A stretch of DNA of 64,000 bases from Dietzia aurantiaca (GTDB lineage: Bacteria > Actinomycetota > Actinomycetes > Mycobacteriales > Mycobacteriaceae), in the NCBI RefSeq assembly GCF_021033825.1, contig NZ_JAIFXZ010000008.1, forward strand, positions 62,001-126,000, read 5' to 3'. A program made the position numbers and the translations under genes. The notes under the pieces are model-generated. The model saw only the letters and a program-made list of their open reading frames with translations, was not told where the DNA came from and did not search any database. Shown here one piece after another: positions 39,905 through 50,034 of the stretch (positions within the stretch are counted from its first letter, which is position 1; each line of letters begins with the position of its first letter).

Positions 39905-40828
39905 GTGTCAATCATCGATTCCGCCGCACAGCCGAGCTGGTGCTCCTTCCAGTCCGACGACGAACCACCGGCAGGGACCGCCGCCCACGAGACCTCGTGG
40001 ATCCTCCTGGAGGTTCCCGGACGCTGGGGACGCGACATCTTCGACGGTGAGGCATTGGGCGAGGAGCTGTCCGAGCGGCTCAAGAAGCACGTCGCGGACT
40101 GCGGATCCCGCATGCTGTTCATCCGGCGCCCCGGGCGCGAGGGCCAACGCATCGACCGCCACCGCTTCTATCTCTGCGACACCCGGCCGGGTAGCCGCAG
40201 CATCCGCGTGGGCAGGGTCGAGGGGCCTGAGGACATGCTCGATCTGGATCTCTCGGCCGGCGGAGACGTGCCGGGCACCCGCGAGGTCATGGCGCCGGTC
40301 CCGCTGGTGTGCACCCATGCCAAGCGCGATCAGTGCTGTGCCGTTCGCGGTCGACCCGTCGCGGCCGTACTCGACGAACAGGTGGGGGAGCGCCTGCGCG
40401 ATCTCGATCCCGAGGCCGCGGTGTGGGAGTGCTCGCATACCGGAGGGCACCGCTTCGCCCCGGTCCTGCTGCTGCCCGGTACCGGTTACACGTACGGCCC
40501 CGCAGAGACCGACCTCGCGGTCCGGATCGTCGAGGCGGAGTTGGACGGCAGGGTCGTCACCGAGCATCTGCGTGGTCGCAGCACGTGGCCGCCGGCCGGA
40601 CAGGTCGCGGAAGTGGCGGTCCGGGACGCCGATGTGGATGCGGGGATCGACGACCTCGTCGTCGACATCGACCCCGATAGCCCCCACATCGCGGTTGTCC
40701 GGCACACCGACGGGCGTGCGTGGCGCGTCGAGACCGGCACCCGGCCCCTCCCGGCCCGCTCGCAGAGTTGCCGCAAGCCGCCCACCGATGCCAAGGCATG
40801 GGTCGTGGAGTCCCTCACCGCGCTCTGA
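39905..40828 (+). CDS. sucrase/ferredoxin-like (thioredoxin-fold) protein
   Basis: A 307-aa member of the Suc/Fer-like family. VCTHAKRDQCCAVRGRPVAA (about 136-155) and WECSHTGGHRFAPVLLLPGTGYTYG carry the conserved Cys and His residues likely to bind an iron-sulfur centre. SRMLFIRRPGREG and AAVLDEQV fit the fold. GTG 39905 (VSIIDSAAQPSWCSF) is chosen over an upstream opening from 39848. The family is widespread in actinobacteria with no firm role. It lies directly before dnaE2; a hairpin separates them. Confidence 0.8.
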   Translation: MSIIDSAAQPSWCSFQSDDEPPAGTAAHETSWILLEVPGRWGRDIFDGEALGEELSERLKKHVADCGSRMLFIRRPGREGQRIDRHRFYLCDTRPGSRSIRVGRVEGPEDMLDLDLSAGGDVPGTREVMAPVPLVCTHAKRDQCCAVRGRPVAAVLDEQVGERLRDLDPEAAVWECSHTGGHRFAPVLLLPGTGYTYGPAETDLAVRIVEAELDGRVVTEHLRGRSTWPPAGQVAEVAVRDADVDAGIDDLVVDIDPDSPHIAVVRHTDGRAWRVETGTRPLPARSQSCRKPPTDAKAWVVESLTAL

Positions 40829-40842
40829 CCACGGACACTCTT

Positions 40843-40869
40843 CCCGCCGCGGGCTGCACCCGCAGCGGG
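40843..40869 (+). terminator. hairpin between Suc/Fer gene and dnaE2
   Basis: CCCGCCGCGGG / CCCGCAGCGGG arms (10 of 11 pairs) with a 5-nt loop fill the 54-bp gap. They could end the upstream transcript. Confidence 0.45.
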
Positions 40870-40882
40870 CAGGTGGTGCACG

Positions 40883-43800
40883 GTGAACTGGTACCACGGA
40901 CCCAAGAGCTGGTCGGAACTCGAACGGGTGCTGTCCGGCCGGCCCAACCCGCGCGGGCCCGAGAATCCACATCCGGGTGACGGCGGCGACACCCCGGCCT
41001 GGTCGCGTAAGCGGGGCGCGTACAGGGCCCCGGACCCGGTGGAGTCGAACGGGCAGGGCCGTGTGCCGTACGCGGAACTGCATGCGCACACCGCGTTCAG
41101 CTTCCTCGACGGGGCCTCCTCTCCCGAGGCCATGGTCGAAGCCGCCGTCGAGCAGGGGCTCACCGCGCTCGCGATCACCGACCACGACGGGATGTACGGG
41201 GTCGTGCGCTTCGCCGAGGCAGCCGCGGAGCTCGGGCTGCCCACCGTGTTCGGGGCGGAACTGTCCCTGCCCGGAGACGAACACCTACTCGTCCTGGCCC
41301 GAGGGCAGGAGGGCTACCGACGGCTCTCGCGTGCCATCGCCCACGCCCACCTGCGCGGCGGGGCCAAGAGCGAACCACGCTACGAGATCACCGAACTCGC
41401 CGAGGCCGCCGGCGGGCACTGGTACATCCTCACCGGCTGCCGACGCGGCCGGGTGCGACGTGCCCTCGAGAGAAACGGGGCCGCAGCCGGCCACCACGAC
41501 GTCGCGGCGGCCCGCACGGCGCTGGGCCAGCTCGTCGACCTGTTCGGACGGGACCGGGTGATCGTCGAGCTGACCTGCCACGGCGTTCCAGAAGACACCG
41601 AACGATGCGACGCGTTGGTCGGGCTCGCCGAGGAGTCGGGTCTTGTCGTCGTCGCCACCACCGCCGCACACTGCGCCGGCCCCCGTGACGCGCGTCTGGC
41701 CTCGGTCATGGCCGCTCTCGGCGCCCGCGACGCGCTGGAGAGCCACGCCGCCCACCTGCCCGCCGCCGGGGGTGCCTATCTGCGTTCGGGAGAGGAGATG
41801 GCCGACCTGTTCGAACGCTGGCCCCACGCCGTGTCCGCCGCTGACCGGCTGGGCCGGGAGTGCGCCTTCGACCTCGCCCTCATCGCACCCGAACTGCCGC
41901 CCTTCGACGTCCCCGCAGGCCACACCGAGGACAGCATGCTCGCCCACCACGCCTACGCCGGTGCCGCCCGCCGCTACGGCACCCGGGAACAGGCCCCACA
42001 GGCGTACGCGCAGATCGATCGCGAACTGGAAGTGATCGCCGATCTCGGCTTCCCCGGGTACTTCCTCGTGGTCCACGACATCGTCGAGTTCTGCCGACGA
42101 GAGGGCATCCTCTGTCAGGGGCGGGGCTCGGCCGCCAACTCCGCCGTCTGCTACTCCCTGGGCATCACCAACGTCGACCCCGTGGGCGCCCACCTGCTGT
42201 TCGAGCGGTTCCTGTCCCCGGAACGCGACGGTCCACCAGACATCGACGTGGACATCGAATCCGGCCGGCGGGAAGAAGCCATCCAATACGTCTACGCCCG
42301 CTACGGGCGCGAGCACGCCGCGCAGGTCGCCAACGTCATCACCTACCGCGGCCGGTCGGCCGTACGCGACGTCGCCCGCGCGCTCGGCTACTCGACCGGG
42401 CAGCAGGACGCCTGGTCCAAGAGCGTCGACCGCTGGTCAGGGCTGAGGAACCATGACCGGGAGACGGCCGAACGCACCATCCCCGAGGATGTGCTCGCGC
42501 TGGCCCGCAGACTCGTCGGCCTGCCGCGGCACCTGGGCATCCACTCCGGCGGCATGGTCATCTGCGACCGGCCCGTGGCCGATGTGGTGCCCGTCGAATG
42601 GGCGCGCATGCCCGGGCGGACCGTCCTGCAATGGGACAAGGACGACTGCGCTGCCGTCGGGCTGGTCAAGTTCGATCTGCTCGGGCTCGGGATGCTCACG
42701 GCCCTACGCCACGCCATCGACCTCGCGGCCGAACACAAAGACCTCGACGTGGATCTCGCCCAACTCGACCTGGCCGACCCGGAGGTCTACGAGATGCTGT
42801 GCCGCGGCGACTCGGTGGGCGTGTTCCAGGTGGAGTCCCGGGCCCAGATGGCCACCCTGCCCCGACTCAAACCGCGCAACTTCTACGACCTCGTGGTTGA
42901 GGTCGCGCTCATCCGGCCGGGCCCCATCCAGGGCGGCTCCGTCCATCCCTACATCCGACGGCGCAACGGTCTCGAGGAACCGGTCTTCGACCACCCCGCG
43001 CTCAAACCCGTCCTCGGCCGGACCCTGGGCATCCCGCTGTTCCAGGAACAACTCATGCAGATCGCCACCGAGATCGCCGGCTTCACCGGAGCCGAAGCCG
43101 ACCAACTGCGCCGCGCGATGGGCGCTAAACGCTCACCCGAGAAGATGGCCCGGCTGCGCGAGAGGTTCTTCGCCGGCATGCGCGACCTGCACGGCATCGG
43201 CGCCAGCCCGCCCGGAACCCCCGACACCGGGCCCGAGGTGGGGGAGCGGATCTGGGAGAAGATGTGCGCGTTCGCCAACTACGGCTTCCCCGAGAGCCAC
43301 TCGCAGTCCTTCGCCGCGATCGTCTATTACTCCGCGTGGTTCAAATGCCATCACCCGGCAATCTTCTGCGCCGCCCTGCTGCGCAGCCAGCCCATGGGGT
43401 TCTACTCGCCCCAGTCCCTGGTCGCCGATGCCCGGCGGCACGGAGTCACCGTGCACAGGCCGTGCGTCAACCGCTCCCTCGGCGGTGCCACCTGCGAGAA
43501 CCAGGGAACCGAGGTGCGGCTCGGACTGGAATCGGTACGGGCCATCGGCTCCGACCTGGCCGCCACCATCGCCGACCAACGCGACAGTCACGGTCCGTAC
43601 ACCTCCGCCGGCGACCTCGCCGGACGCACCGGTCTGAGCGTCCGGCAGATGGAGGCCCTGGCCACCGCCGGCGCACTCGACTGTCTCGGCACCGGTGGGC
43701 GGCGGGCGGCACTGTGGTCGGCGGCCACCGCGGCCCGTGAGAAGCCCGGCATGCTGCCCGGTCTCAGTCAGGTCGACGCCCCTGCACTACCCGGGATGAG

Positions 43801-44212
43801 CGTCCTCGAACTCACCTCCGCCGACCTCACCGCCACCGGCATCAGTCCCGAGGAGTACCCGACCATCCACGCCCGCCCCTGGCTCGACTCCCGCGGCGTG
43901 TGCACCACCGCCGGCCTCGCGCACGTCCCCGACGGCAGTCGTGTCCATGTGGCCGGGGCCGTCACCCACCGGCAGCGGCCCGCCACCGCAGAAGGGGTGA
44001 CCTTCCTCAGCCTCGAGGACGAGACCGGCATGACCAACATCGTGTGCTCGGTCGGGCTCTGGGCGCGCTACCGGCCCGTCGTCTCCTCGGCCCCGGCGCT
44101 CATCATCCGCGGCACCGTCGAGAACCGCTCCGGAGCGGTCAGCGTCGTGGCCGACAAGGTCGAACGGCTCCATCTCGGGCTGGCGATCGGGCGCAGCCGT
44201 GACTTCCGGTGA
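40883..44212 (+). CDS. dnaE2: error-prone DNA polymerase III alpha, DnaE2
   Basis: A 1109-aa translesion polymerase of the C family. It starts MNWYHGPKSWSELERVL. The PHP domain is at about 62-300 (YAELHAHTAFSFLDGASSPE). The catalytic palm has PPDIDVDIESGRREEAI with the Asp pair, preceded by CQGRGSAANSAVCYSLGI. The C-terminal OB fold has VHVAGAVTHRQRP and VTFLSLEDETGMTNIVC. The clamp-interaction role is shared with ImuB. GTG 40883. No clear LexA box lies in the 54-bp gap upstream, although dnaE2 is normally SOS-induced. The gene converges on the transporter gene. Confidence 0.96.
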   Translation: MNWYHGPKSWSELERVLSGRPNPRGPENPHPGDGGDTPAWSRKRGAYRAPDPVESNGQGRVPYAELHAHTAFSFLDGASSPEAMVEAAVEQGLTALAITDHDGMYGVVRFAEAAAELGLPTVFGAELSLPGDEHLLVLARGQEGYRRLSRAIAHAHLRGGAKSEPRYEITELAEAAGGHWYILTGCRRGRVRRALERNGAAAGHHDVAAARTALGQLVDLFGRDRVIVELTCHGVPEDTERCDALVGLAEESGLVVVATTAAHCAGPRDARLASVMAALGARDALESHAAHLPAAGGAYLRSGEEMADLFERWPHAVSAADRLGRECAFDLALIAPELPPFDVPAGHTEDSMLAHHAYAGAARRYGTREQAPQAYAQIDRELEVIADLGFPGYFLVVHDIVEFCRREGILCQGRGSAANSAVCYSLGITNVDPVGAHLLFERFLSPERDGPPDIDVDIESGRREEAIQYVYARYGREHAAQVANVITYRGRSAVRDVARALGYSTGQQDAWSKSVDRWSGLRNHDRETAERTIPEDVLALARRLVGLPRHLGIHSGGMVICDRPVADVVPVEWARMPGRTVLQWDKDDCAAVGLVKFDLLGLGMLTALRHAIDLAAEHKDLDVDLAQLDLADPEVYEMLCRGDSVGVFQVESRAQMATLPRLKPRNFYDLVVEVALIRPGPIQGGSVHPYIRRRNGLEEPVFDHPALKPVLGRTLGIPLFQEQLMQIATEIAGFTGAEADQLRRAMGAKRSPEKMARLRERFFAGMRDLHGIGASPPGTPDTGPEVGERIWEKMCAFANYGFPESHSQSFAAIVYYSAWFKCHHPAIFCAALLRSQPMGFYSPQSLVADARRHGVTVHRPCVNRSLGGATCENQGTEVRLGLESVRAIGSDLAATIADQRDSHGPYTSAGDLAGRTGLSVRQMEALATAGALDCLGTGGRRAALWSAATAAREKPGMLPGLSQVDAPALPGMSVLELTSADLTATGISPEEYPTIHARPWLDSRGVCTTAGLAHVPDGSRVHVAGAVTHRQRPATAEGVTFLSLEDETGMTNIVCSVGLWARYRPVVSSAPALIIRGTVENRSGAVSVVADKVERLHLGLAIGRSRDFR

Positions 44213-44233
44213 CGGGGAAAGCGCGGAGCGGGA

Positions 44234-45265
44234 TCAGGCGTGGTGGGGCGCCGCGATGGCGCGCACGCTGGCGACCGCGCACAGCAGCCAGATGGCGATC
44301 AGTACCGCCACAGTCAGCAGGCTCGCCCACTGCCAGCCCAGGAAGTACGAGCCCAGCCCGCACGTCGACAACGGATAGGCCATCGCCCACCAGCCGGTGT
44401 TGAACGGCATCCGCGCCACGAACCCGCGGACCGTCACGAACACCGCATACGCGCCCAGGCCCGCGCCCGCGACCAGCACCACCGCGCTGTACACACGGGC
44501 GAGGCCGGCCAGTGACGGGCCCGACAACACCTGCGCCGCGGCCGCCGATTGGCCGATGATCCCCAGCGGAATCCACGTGGTGGTCGACAGTGCCACCGGC
44601 ACGGGAGTGCGGAACCAGGCGTGGTGGTAGGCCAACACGATCACCGCGACGCCCAGAACCAGTGCCACCACGAAGCAGACCACACAGGCGCCGACCAGGA
44701 TCGACCGGATCGCCTCGGACTCGTCCTGTCTTGCGATCACCCCGCCGGCGGTCGCCGAGACCATCGGCGGCACCATCGGCAACGCCCAGGTGGGGAGCGG
44801 ATGGGCAGGGCGTCTCGAGATCAGCCACACCGCGAAACCCAACGCCGTGGCCAGACCGAGCACCGTGCCGGCGCCCCAGAGCGCGGCATCCACCCCGAAC
44901 GCGACGGACGCCAGAGACGGAGCCCGGGCCTCGATCACGACGAACGTCGCCGACCCCACCGCCAACAGTCCCATCGAGACCATGCCCCACAGCGGCACCA
45001 TCGTGGCGTCACGAACCGACCGAGACCACTCTTGCGGATCGCGGGCGATCGAGCGGGCGAACCCCGAGCCCAGGCCGATGAGCATCACCCAGCCGAGGAC
45101 GAGCATCACGACGGCACCCATCGCGAACCCCGGCACGGCGTCCGCGTGCAGCTGCAGCAGAGTCGACAGTCCACCGGTGCCCATGACGGCCCCGAACCAC
45201 GCGGGGCCGGGACCAGGTACAGCGGTCCCCGGGACTGACTGTCCTGCTCCGGGGGTCGATGGCAC
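44234..45265 (-). CDS. TDT/SLAC1-family transporter
   Basis: A 343-aa membrane protein with about ten helices. PGPAWFGAVMGTGGLSTLLQ (near residue 15-35) is the hallmark first helix of the tellurite-resistance/dicarboxylate transporter (TDT) and SLAC1 anion-channel group. STTTWIPLGIIGQSAAAAQV and FNTGWWAMAYPLST are also typical. Its substrate could be a dicarboxylate, sulfite or another anion. GTG 45265 gives a normal N-terminus; an in-frame extension to 45418 would run into the divergent gene. It converges on dnaE2 with 21 bp between. Confidence 0.85.
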   Translation of the reverse strand: MPSTPGAGQSVPGTAVPGPGPAWFGAVMGTGGLSTLLQLHADAVPGFAMGAVVMLVLGWVMLIGLGSGFARSIARDPQEWSRSVRDATMVPLWGMVSMGLLAVGSATFVVIEARAPSLASVAFGVDAALWGAGTVLGLATALGFAVWLISRRPAHPLPTWALPMVPPMVSATAGGVIARQDESEAIRSILVGACVVCFVVALVLGVAVIVLAYHHAWFRTPVPVALSTTTWIPLGIIGQSAAAAQVLSGPSLAGLARVYSAVVLVAGAGLGAYAVFVTVRGFVARMPFNTGWWAMAYPLSTCGLGSYFLGWQWASLLTVAVLIAIWLLCAVASVRAIAAPHHA

Positions 45266-45390
45266 CAGGACACTATGCCCGCACCGCGTCGTCGTCGGGA
45301 CACTGGGGGCGGCCGGCGGGATCCACGCGTGAGGACGCCTCGGCGGGGGAGAAACTCGTCGATGAGACAGTCGACGCCGGCGCGCCGGCG

Positions 45391-45396
45391 TAGGTT
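45391..45396 (+). promoter_or_regulatory. -10 hexamer of the FAD-linked oxidase gene
   Basis: TAGGTT lies 8 nt before ATG 45405, the leaderless arrangement. Confidence 0.4.
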
Positions 45397-45404
45397 CACA
45401 CGAC

Positions 45405-46826
45405 ATGAGCGCCTCCACCGCTGACAGTGCCGCCGACCATGACGCCGCGAGTCACGGTGTGACCGCCACCGAACTCCACGAGTTGCGTGCCCGACTGGGC
45501 GATACCCAGCTACTCACCGACCCCGACGTGCTCGAGGGCTACCGCCAGGACTGGGCCAAGGCGCCCGACCCGGGCATGCCGCTGGCAGTCGTCCGCGCCC
45601 GCGCCACCGAGGACGTCCGGGAGGTCATGCGCTGGGCCAGCACCCACGGCGTGCCCGTCGTCCCCCGGGGTGCCGGCTCGGGCCTGTCCGGCGGCGCGAC
45701 GGCTGTAGAGGGCGGGATCGTGTTGTCGACGGAGTTGATGCGGGCCATCGAGGTGGATCCCGTCACCCGTACCGCCACCGTGCAGCCGGGCCTGTACAAC
45801 GCCGAGGTCAAGGCGGCCGTCGCCGAACACGGTCTGTGGTACCCGCCGGACCCGTCGTCGTACGAGATCTGCTCGATCGGCGGCAACATCGCCACCAACG
45901 CCGGCGGCCTGTGCTGCGTGAAGTACGGCGTGACCACCGACTATGTGCTGGGCATGACCGTCGTCCTGGCCGACGGCACCGTGGTCCGCCTCGGCGGCGC
46001 GCGCCTCAAGGACACCGCCGGCCTCAGCCTGACCAAGCTGTTCGTCGGCAGCGAGGGCACGCTCGGGATCGTCACCGAGATCATCGTGCGACTGCTCCCG
46101 GAGCAGCCGCCGCGCTCCACCGTCGTGGGGATCTTCCCCGACGTGGTGGCGTGCAGTGAGGCGGTGCTGGCGATCACCAGCCGCATCCGGCCGGCGATGC
46201 TCGAGTTCATGGACAACGTCTCGATCCGCGCCGTCGAGGCCGACCTGCGGATGGGGCTCGACACCTCGGCCGGGGCGATGCTGCTCGCCCAGTCCGATCT
46301 CACCGGCGCCGATCGTGCGGCCGAGACCGAGCTCATCTCTGAGGCGTTCCGCGCGAACGGCGCCACCGAGGTGTTCGCCACCGACGACTCGGACGAGGGC
46401 GAACAGTTCACCGTCGCCCGCCGTGCTGCGTTCACCAGCCTGGGCAAGGTCGGCTCGCTGCTGCTCGAGGACGTCGGCGTGCCGCTGCCCGCGCTTCCGC
46501 AGCTCGTCGCCGGCATCGAGGAGATCTCCGCCCGCCGCGACATCCCGATCGCGCTGGTCGCCCACGCCGGTGACGGCAACACCCACCCGATCATCGTTTT
46601 GGAGGACGACGACCCTGACCGGGCCGCCCGCGCCCAGCTGGCGTTCGGCGAGGTCATGGACCTGGCGATCGGCATGGGCGGAACCATCACCGGGGAGCAC
46701 GGCGTCGGCCGGCTCAAGGCCCCGTGGCTGCCCGCCCAGCTCGGCGAGGACGTCATGGACCTGAGTCGGCGCATCAAGACCGCACTCGATCCGCATGGCA
46801 TCCTCAACCCGGGCGTGATGTTCTAA
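45405..46826 (+). CDS. FAD-linked oxidase, D-lactate/glycolate dehydrogenase type
   Basis: A 473-aa GlcD/DLD-type flavoprotein. The PCMH FAD-binding domain (about 50-240) has VVPRGAGSGLSGGA, PDPSSYEICSIGGNIATNAG and SEGTLGIVTEI. The C-terminal domain has ALVAHAGDGNTHP, with a metal-like His, and GTITGEHGVGRLKAPWL. Such enzymes oxidise D-2-hydroxy acids such as D-lactate or glycolate and pass electrons on. The substrate is not fixed by the motifs. An L-lactate dehydrogenase lies 10 kb away and is not linked. ATG 45405. Confidence 0.92.
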   Translation: MSASTADSAADHDAASHGVTATELHELRARLGDTQLLTDPDVLEGYRQDWAKAPDPGMPLAVVRARATEDVREVMRWASTHGVPVVPRGAGSGLSGGATAVEGGIVLSTELMRAIEVDPVTRTATVQPGLYNAEVKAAVAEHGLWYPPDPSSYEICSIGGNIATNAGGLCCVKYGVTTDYVLGMTVVLADGTVVRLGGARLKDTAGLSLTKLFVGSEGTLGIVTEIIVRLLPEQPPRSTVVGIFPDVVACSEAVLAITSRIRPAMLEFMDNVSIRAVEADLRMGLDTSAGAMLLAQSDLTGADRAAETELISEAFRANGATEVFATDDSDEGEQFTVARRAAFTSLGKVGSLLLEDVGVPLPALPQLVAGIEEISARRDIPIALVAHAGDGNTHPIIVLEDDDPDRAARAQLAFGEVMDLAIGMGGTITGEHGVGRLKAPWLPAQLGEDVMDLSRRIKTALDPHGILNPGVMF

Positions 46827-46891
46827 CCGAAACCGCCCCCGAGCCGCAGTGCCGCAGGGCCGACTGGCCGACGGACGGGGCCGAAAGCCGA

Positions 46892-46990
46892 GTTGCAAGA
46901 CATGCACACGGAGCTGCAAGACCGCAGGTGCGATTAGAGGAGCTGAGAACGCGCCAGAAGTCTTGCGACCGGGATGGGACGTCTTGCAAC
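46892..46990 (+). repeat. 99-bp dispersed element with GTTGCAAGAC inverted ends, copy B
   Basis: It aligns without gaps to the reverse complement of 7815-7913, including both ends and CGGGATGGGA. A tract of short GGGCCGGGC / CTGCAGGGC direct repeats follows at about 47011-47070. Nothing else is visible in the 400-bp gap before the next gene. Confidence 0.7.
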
Positions 46991-47226
46991 CGGGTGGCGC
47001 GGGGCCGGGCTGCAGGGCCGGGCCAGGCTGCAGGGCCGGGCAATGCTGGGCCAGGCCGGGCGGTGTCGTGCGAATGGCGGGAGAACCGCCGACCGCAGCA
47101 GAGGCCCTAAGACGCAAAGGCCACACTGACACGAGCGGCCCTCGCACCGCCGGGCCCGGATCTCAGGTGCGAACCGGGGGATCTCCCCGATGTGCCCGAT
47201 GACCCCGCCGGGCGACGATACCGACC

Positions 47227-47697
47227 ATGGCCATCGATCGACTCCACCTGCTGCTGTACCGGGCGCTGTTGCTGACGACCGCTGTCGTCGCGGCGATCCT
47301 GGGCGTCACCGCCGGACTCGAGGCGTCCACCATCACGCCCGAGTTCCAGCTCACCGGCTACTGGCGAGCGTACGGCCTGCTCGTCTTCGCCGCCCTGTCC
47401 GCATATCTCGGTACCACCCCGCCCGGCGCCGCCGTGCTGTGGCTCGTGGTGATCTTCCACAAGGCATCCATGACGATGACCGCCGTGCTCCTGCTGCGCC
47501 ACGACGTCACGGGCGCGCCCGCGGCTGCTCTGATCGACGGGGTGATGGTGCTCGCCACGCTGGTGGCGCTCGTTTTGCGACGGCCGGCCGCGCGGGCGGC
47601 CCGAACTGACCGTCCGGCGTCGGTCACGACGCCTGGCCCCCCGCGTCCTTACCATGGCCGGCCACTCCTCACGAGTGGCCGCGGGGCCACCGACTAG
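47227..47697 (+). CDS. four-helix membrane protein
   Basis: A 156-aa protein with four membrane segments: about 10-30, 45-62, 67-88 and 95-117. The basic, Pro-rich C-terminal tail is cytoplasmic or disordered. IDRLHLLLYRALLLTTAVVA and WLVVIFHKASMTMTAVLLL are the most characteristic stretches. No family recognised. ATG 47227 has only weak ribosome-site support. It is flanked by the 99-bp repeat on the left and the manganese region on the right; its role is unknown. Confidence 0.6.
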   Translation: MAIDRLHLLLYRALLLTTAVVAAILGVTAGLEASTITPEFQLTGYWRAYGLLVFAALSAYLGTTPPGAAVLWLVVIFHKASMTMTAVLLLRHDVTGAPAAALIDGVMVLATLVALVLRRPAARAARTDRPASVTTPGPPRPYHGRPLLTSGRGATD

Positions 47698-47897
47698 CAG
47701 GTGGTCTCGCCGTCGACAGCAGCGACGTCGACGCCCGCGGGGTTGCCGCCGTCGGCCGGTGCGCGCACCGCGCTGACCACCGGCGTGCCCACCTGACTCG
47801 CCTCACCCCCGAGAGCCACGGCGATGGTGTCCGACGAGGCCTGCCCGGACTCTCTCGCTCGCTCTGCCGAAGTGGTGGACCGGGCGGTGTGAGACAC
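47694..47897 (-). CDS. doubtful 67-aa open frame
   Basis: A short frame from GTG 47897 with an AAAGGCG-like ribosome site, ending VDGETTC. The sequence is Ala/Ser/Gly/Val-rich without a recognised domain, and it overlaps the previous gene's end by 4 bp. It may be spurious or the remnant of a gene. It covers most of the left half of the 355-bp gap before sodA. Confidence 0.2.
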   Translation of the reverse strand: MSHTARSTTSAERARESGQASSDTIAVALGGEASQVGTPVVSAVRAPADGGNPAGVDVAAVDGETTC

Positions 47898-47956
47898 CGC
47901 CTTTCGTGTCGTGGTCTTTGACGGTTATTTCCGCGCGACTTCGTCTCCCTGCACGG

Positions 47957-47986
47957 TCAATGATACGGGTAGACAAATGATAAAGT
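47957..47986 (+). promoter_or_regulatory. AT-rich regulatory region upstream of sodA
   Basis: Two AATGATA direct repeats (47959-47965, 47976-47982) are 17 bp apart. TCAATG and TAAAGT (47981-47986) with an 18-bp spacer could be the promoter. The local AT content is far above the window average. Candidate binding site for a metal or redox regulator, unproven. Confidence 0.4.
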
Positions 47987-48052
47987 TCGGGTGGCCGAAA
48001 TCCGGCTGGGGTAGTCCGTTTGCGCCCCTGTCTCTCTGTGAAAGGTTCCGCA

Positions 48053-48687
48053 GTGTCCTATCTCCTTCCCGATTTGACGTACGACTATGGAGCGCTTGCC
48101 CCCGCCATCACGGGCGAGATCATGGAGCTCCACCACAGCAAGCATCACGCCGCGTACGTGACGGGCGCGAACAACGCCATCGACGCGTTGGCCGAGGCGC
48201 GCGACCGCCGCGACACCGCGTCATTGCCGGGGCTCGAGCGGGCGCTGGCTTTCCACCTGTCCGGACACGGACTCCACTCGCTGTTCTGGCAGAACCTCTC
48301 GCCCGAGGGGGGTGGCCGGCCGGAAGGCGAGCTGGCCGCCGCCATCGACGAGTTCTTCGGAGATTTCGATGGCCTTCAGAGTGAACTCAGTGGTGCCACC
48401 AGCACCATTCAGGGCTCAGGGTGGGGCGCGCTGTCCTGGGATCCGGTCGGATCCCGTCTGGTGGTCCACCAAGTGCATGACCATCATGCCAATGCCGCGC
48501 TGTTGAGTAGCCCAATTCTGGTCTTCGATGCCTGGGAGCACGCTTTCTACCTGCAGTACCGCAATGTCAAGGCGGATTACGTGGACAGGCTGTGGGATCT
48601 GGTCGACTGGTCGGACGTTGCGAAGCGGTTCGACGTGGCGAGAACAACGACGGTCTCGTTGAACCTGCCGTCCGAGGGTTCACGATA

Positions 48688-48688
<1 letters not shown>
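48053..48688 (+). CDS. sodA: superoxide dismutase (Mn/Fe family)
   Basis: A 211-aa SOD converting superoxide to peroxide and oxygen. Metal ligands are His27 (ELHHSKHHAAYV), His75 (GHGLHSLFWQNLSP), Asp159 and His163 (VFDAWEHAFYLQYRN). No signal peptide is visible. GTG 48053 starts SYLLPDLTYDYGAL, the normal N-terminus. The Mn or Fe preference cannot be read from sequence alone; the adjoining Mn importer and NrdF favour Mn. The stop overlaps the next gene by one base, and the three genes sodA-orf-nrdF form one coupled operon. Confidence 0.95.
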
Positions 48689-49955
<1,267 letters not shown>

Positions 49956-49976
49956 CGCTCTCCATCGGAGCTGAAG

Positions 49977-50018
49977 GTGACAAGCGGCCCGGGGCGATCG
50001 CCCCGGGCCGCTTGTCAC
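49977..50018. terminator. 42-bp perfect palindrome, bidirectional terminator
   Basis: GTGACAAGCGGCCCGGGGCG (49977-49996) is followed two bases later by its exact complement (49999-50018). The centre ATCG-type bases make the whole 42 bp self-complementary. It lies between the convergent nrdF and mntR genes. Confidence 0.9.
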
Positions 50019-50034
50019 GGGAGGTCACTGCCAC

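Noticed and set aside
44213-44233. Possible terminator between dnaE2 and the transporter gene
   Set aside because: No inverted repeat is visible in the 21-bp gap.
47694-47897. 67-aa open frame as a firm gene
   Set aside because: Listed only at low confidence: no domain, GTG start, and it overlaps the end of the convergent gene.
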